DNA of 64,000 nucleotides from Stercorarius parasiticus. Taxonomy: Eukaryota > Chordata > Aves > Charadriiformes > Stercorariidae. Shown here one piece after another: positions 61,336-64,000 of this stretch. A model generated the notes under the pieces. The model was given only the letters and a program-made list of their open reading frames with translations. It had not been told where the DNA came from and did no database searches. The DNA is taken from assembly GCA_013396915.1 (NCBI GenBank), contig VWZL01004361.1:258519-322518 (forward strand). Direction: 5' to 3'. Within the stretch, counting starts at the first letter, position 1. Every line of letters begins with the position of its first letter. The position numbers were made by a program, and so were the translations under genes.

Positions 61336-64000
61336 AATAAGTAGTTTTGTATTTTGTAAGCAAAACTACACACCCACTTATATACAAGTTTGAATGTCCT
61401 CCAGAACGTCATTTCGGCTGCAAGGAGTGGCTTCATCAAGCAAACAGTGCAAATTGAGGAGGAAGAAAGTGGATAAGAGAAATAAGAATGAGGGGTTATG
61501 TATATAGCACAAGAACACAACTGAAAAGTCCACAATGAATACAGTTTCATTAAGATGCTAAAGCAAACTTCCAGCCAAATCAACTAAAATAAACAGGTAT
61601 CAGTATGATACATGACTATGTTTTGAAAAATGAGCTCTTAAGAAAAATCAGTAGGAAGCCTTTAGGGTGAAAAACTAATTTGATCCTGAAAAATGCCTCT
61701 AGTAACTGTTTCACAGAAAGGCTGTTTTGTTAGTCTGACTTCTTGTCTAGCAGCTCAGGATACTTAATTAAACCACTTTAATTTGTTGAAATGATGTTCT
61801 TCCAAACTTTGTGGGTTTATATGCTGCTCTGCCAAATATCTGGGTGGACTTAAAATATTTTTTTTTGCATTATAGCACAGTGTTCTAGGTAATCAGAAAA
61901 AGTAGTGAAGGAGGATTTCTATATTAATCACTTTACAGAATACTTTTCTTTTTAAAACTGCTTAGTCTGTTTTGGTCTGAACATTTGTGATTTGCTAAAA
62001 ATCCTTTAGCCAACAGTGGGAGTTTTGGTGATGCAAAGACTTCAGAACTGGAATGTCATTTTTTCAGTAGCTTTGTAAAATGTAAAATTGGAATGAGAGT
62101 CTGGATGAAAATAATATCCCTGGTCCTTCTGTCATTACATGCCAAAGCTACAATCTTTCAAATGTGTTTCTGTCCATAGTATGCTGCCTAAGGTCTTATC
62201 TTTTAATGACTAAAATAAACAAGGATTTTGGAGATACCACTATTAATATTGCTGCAACAGTTATCCTTGGATGGGTTGGTTTGAAGTAAGATGTGCTTCT
62301 TGTAGCCCTAGTGAAGTCATTTGCCTTATGATTGTGCTTATCTTGATTATAATTGGATTGCCAATTGCTGCCAGGTCGTACTAAGTGCTTCACTAAAAAC
62401 CAGATTTCTGTTAATTTACTCTTGTACTTGGATCAGACTCAAGTTTCTGAGGATTTCTTCTTTTCTCCAATCATACTTGGCCCATACAGGGTTTCTCATG
62501 TAATGCATACAGAGTTGTCCATAATGACTTCCTTCCTCCCTGTTGAATTTCTGAATACATCATCTTTGGAGTCACTGCTCTCTCTCCTTTTTGTACCAGT
62601 TCATTCTCCACAGTCAATCTGTATTTTCATTCCTTGTGTTCATGACCACAGTCGGAATTTATTTCTGTGACATCTTGATCTGTGATTTCTTCTAAAAGGT
62701 TCACCACATCGTTACTCTGCTTCTCTCTGCTTGTTTCTGTACATCAGTAAATGCTGTGGGATCATGTGACGTTTCCTTCAAGACTTTCTATTATCCTGCA
62801 TCTTGTTCTTCTAAAACTGTACAAGAAATGCTCTTGCAGGGAACCTTTTTTGGCCCCTATTTTACTCTCTGGGTTGCATCTCGGCACATACGTCTTTTTA
62901 TGATCTCTGTGTCATAAATAGAACGTGAACTAGAAGAGGATAACATAGCCACAAGCTAGAAGAGGAAAACAAAACACCAAAGCAATGAAGTATCATTGTC
63001 GATACTATGTGATAGGGGATGAATGGAAAAACAGCAACTCCAATGCACAAAAATGCTTTTTGTACATTAAAGTTTGCAGGGACAATTAGTGTATTTCATT
63101 AGACTGGGAAATGGTTGGGAAAACAGAGGCACATAAACTCTTTCACAGGCATATTTTTTTTAAAAAAACTTCCCATTTTCCTTCAGATATGGTCCAATTA
63201 TTTTATCTAATACTACCTCACCATTATAAATCTTGCCTTACTGAGATCCTTAGGCTACCATACAAATGGTGTAGCAGGCAACACTACAACAGAATACTGT
63301 TGGCATGTGAGAAATCTCTAATATTTTGATTCATAAATCAATTTCAGCCAAGAGATGCGGAGAGTGAATCAAATCCTGGGTTAAAAAAAGAGGTGGTAGA
63401 CTGTAGGCACTTGACAGACAGGAGTGGGGAGGAGTCACCCTTTGTACATTTTGGCAACAAAAATGGCACTTGTGTCTTCACTAGGAAAAGAGCTGTGTCC
63501 TCAGTTTATGTAAATTTGCAAGTTAATGTAACACAAAAGCCAACTGTGCTGTGCCCTAGAAGTTCTGCCACCTGCTCTGTATCAGATGCAATACAGATCC
63601 CATAAATGCTGTGTGGTTTTATGGTTGGCTGTTTCTGCTGAGGGCAGAATAAGCACATGGGAGCTTCTGTGAATGAACTGTGCTGTGAAGTTAAGGTGGT
63701 TTATTTTTAAGTGAGTCAGCAAGTCAAGCATACTAAAACCTATCTGTTGAAAGCACTATCTTTGAGCAACTTTGTAGCCAAGGAGGGCAAAATCCTTTCA
63801 GAAACAAAGCCCTAGGAATGCCAGTCTTCAAGTATTTGTAAGAGTGCTAGTAGCTGTGATACCCGAGTCGTTCATTACTCAAGGCGAAGCCAAAAAGTGA
63901 ATCACAGAGTACAGGCTCACAGTGTTGAACGCAAGAGCAAAACAAAATATTTCTTTAATGCAGGAATTATGCTGATGCTTATGATGAATACTTAAAAATA
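61336..64000. other. non-coding stretch, no gene recognised
   Basis: About 2.7 kb of AT-rich sequence to the right edge. Frames are at most 105 codons with no motif, and no repeat family is recognised. An inverted pair CTGACAGG (61284-61291) and CCTGTCAG (61324-61331) sits at the CR1 truncation point just to the left. Confidence 0.55.

Noticed and set aside
1..64000. tRNA, rRNA, snRNA, well-known microRNA, CRISPR or mitochondrial insert
   Set aside because: None was recognised by eye on either strand. A tRNAscan, Rfam and NUMT search would be needed to exclude diverged copies.

Overview
The window is vertebrate nuclear DNA, almost certainly from a bird. The clearest evidence is a family of CR1 LINE fragments. 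One at about 60543-61335 is young: it has the CR1 3' end with its tandem CATAGAAT octamers (read from the minus strand) and a readable C-terminal part of the CR1 reverse-transcriptase ORF. There is also a complete solo retroviral LTR at 41952-42703 of a type I recall from avian genomes, with an exact 5-bp target duplication. The base composition (AT-rich, CpG-poor outside the left edge) and the scarcity of other repeats fit a bird. I cannot name the species; the LTR type suggests Neoaves, but that rests on memory.

Layout: positions 1-~300 are a CpG island with a dense set of housekeeping-promoter motifs (ETS/GABP, E-box, CRE-like, Sp1, NRF-1) and one ambiguous base (N at 246). On the minus strand an ATG is followed directly by a good splice donor (junction 45/44). 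The promoter therefore probably serves a gene running leftwards out of the window. From about 300 to 64000 I find no convincing protein-coding exon on either strand. Open frames are nearly all 60-130 codons, as expected by chance, and none reads as a known protein except those inside CR1. This stretch is either intergenic or one very long intron.

The non-coding span holds ancient CR1 remnants (about 11913-12045 minus, 27990-28800 minus, 45290-46045 plus, possibly 1003-1095 minus) and a younger CR1 3' fragment (50200-50512 plus). It also has a GC-richer block at about 20586-21475 that looks like a second LTR-type insertion, the solo LTR, the 60.5-kb CR1, a few microsatellites and homopolymer runs, and at least nine scattered scraps of an old amniote repeat with CATTGAAGTCAATGG-like and GGTGTAAATCAG-like motifs.

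No new gene system, tRNA, rRNA, recognisable microRNA or CRISPR array was seen. The observations most worth a second look are the probable leftward promoter with its ATG/splice-donor junction, the solo LTR with TATA box, poly(A) signal and a 19-bp-period U3 duplication, and three near-perfect palindromes (49902-49930, 26028-26054, 23844-23877) that are longer than chance would readily give.
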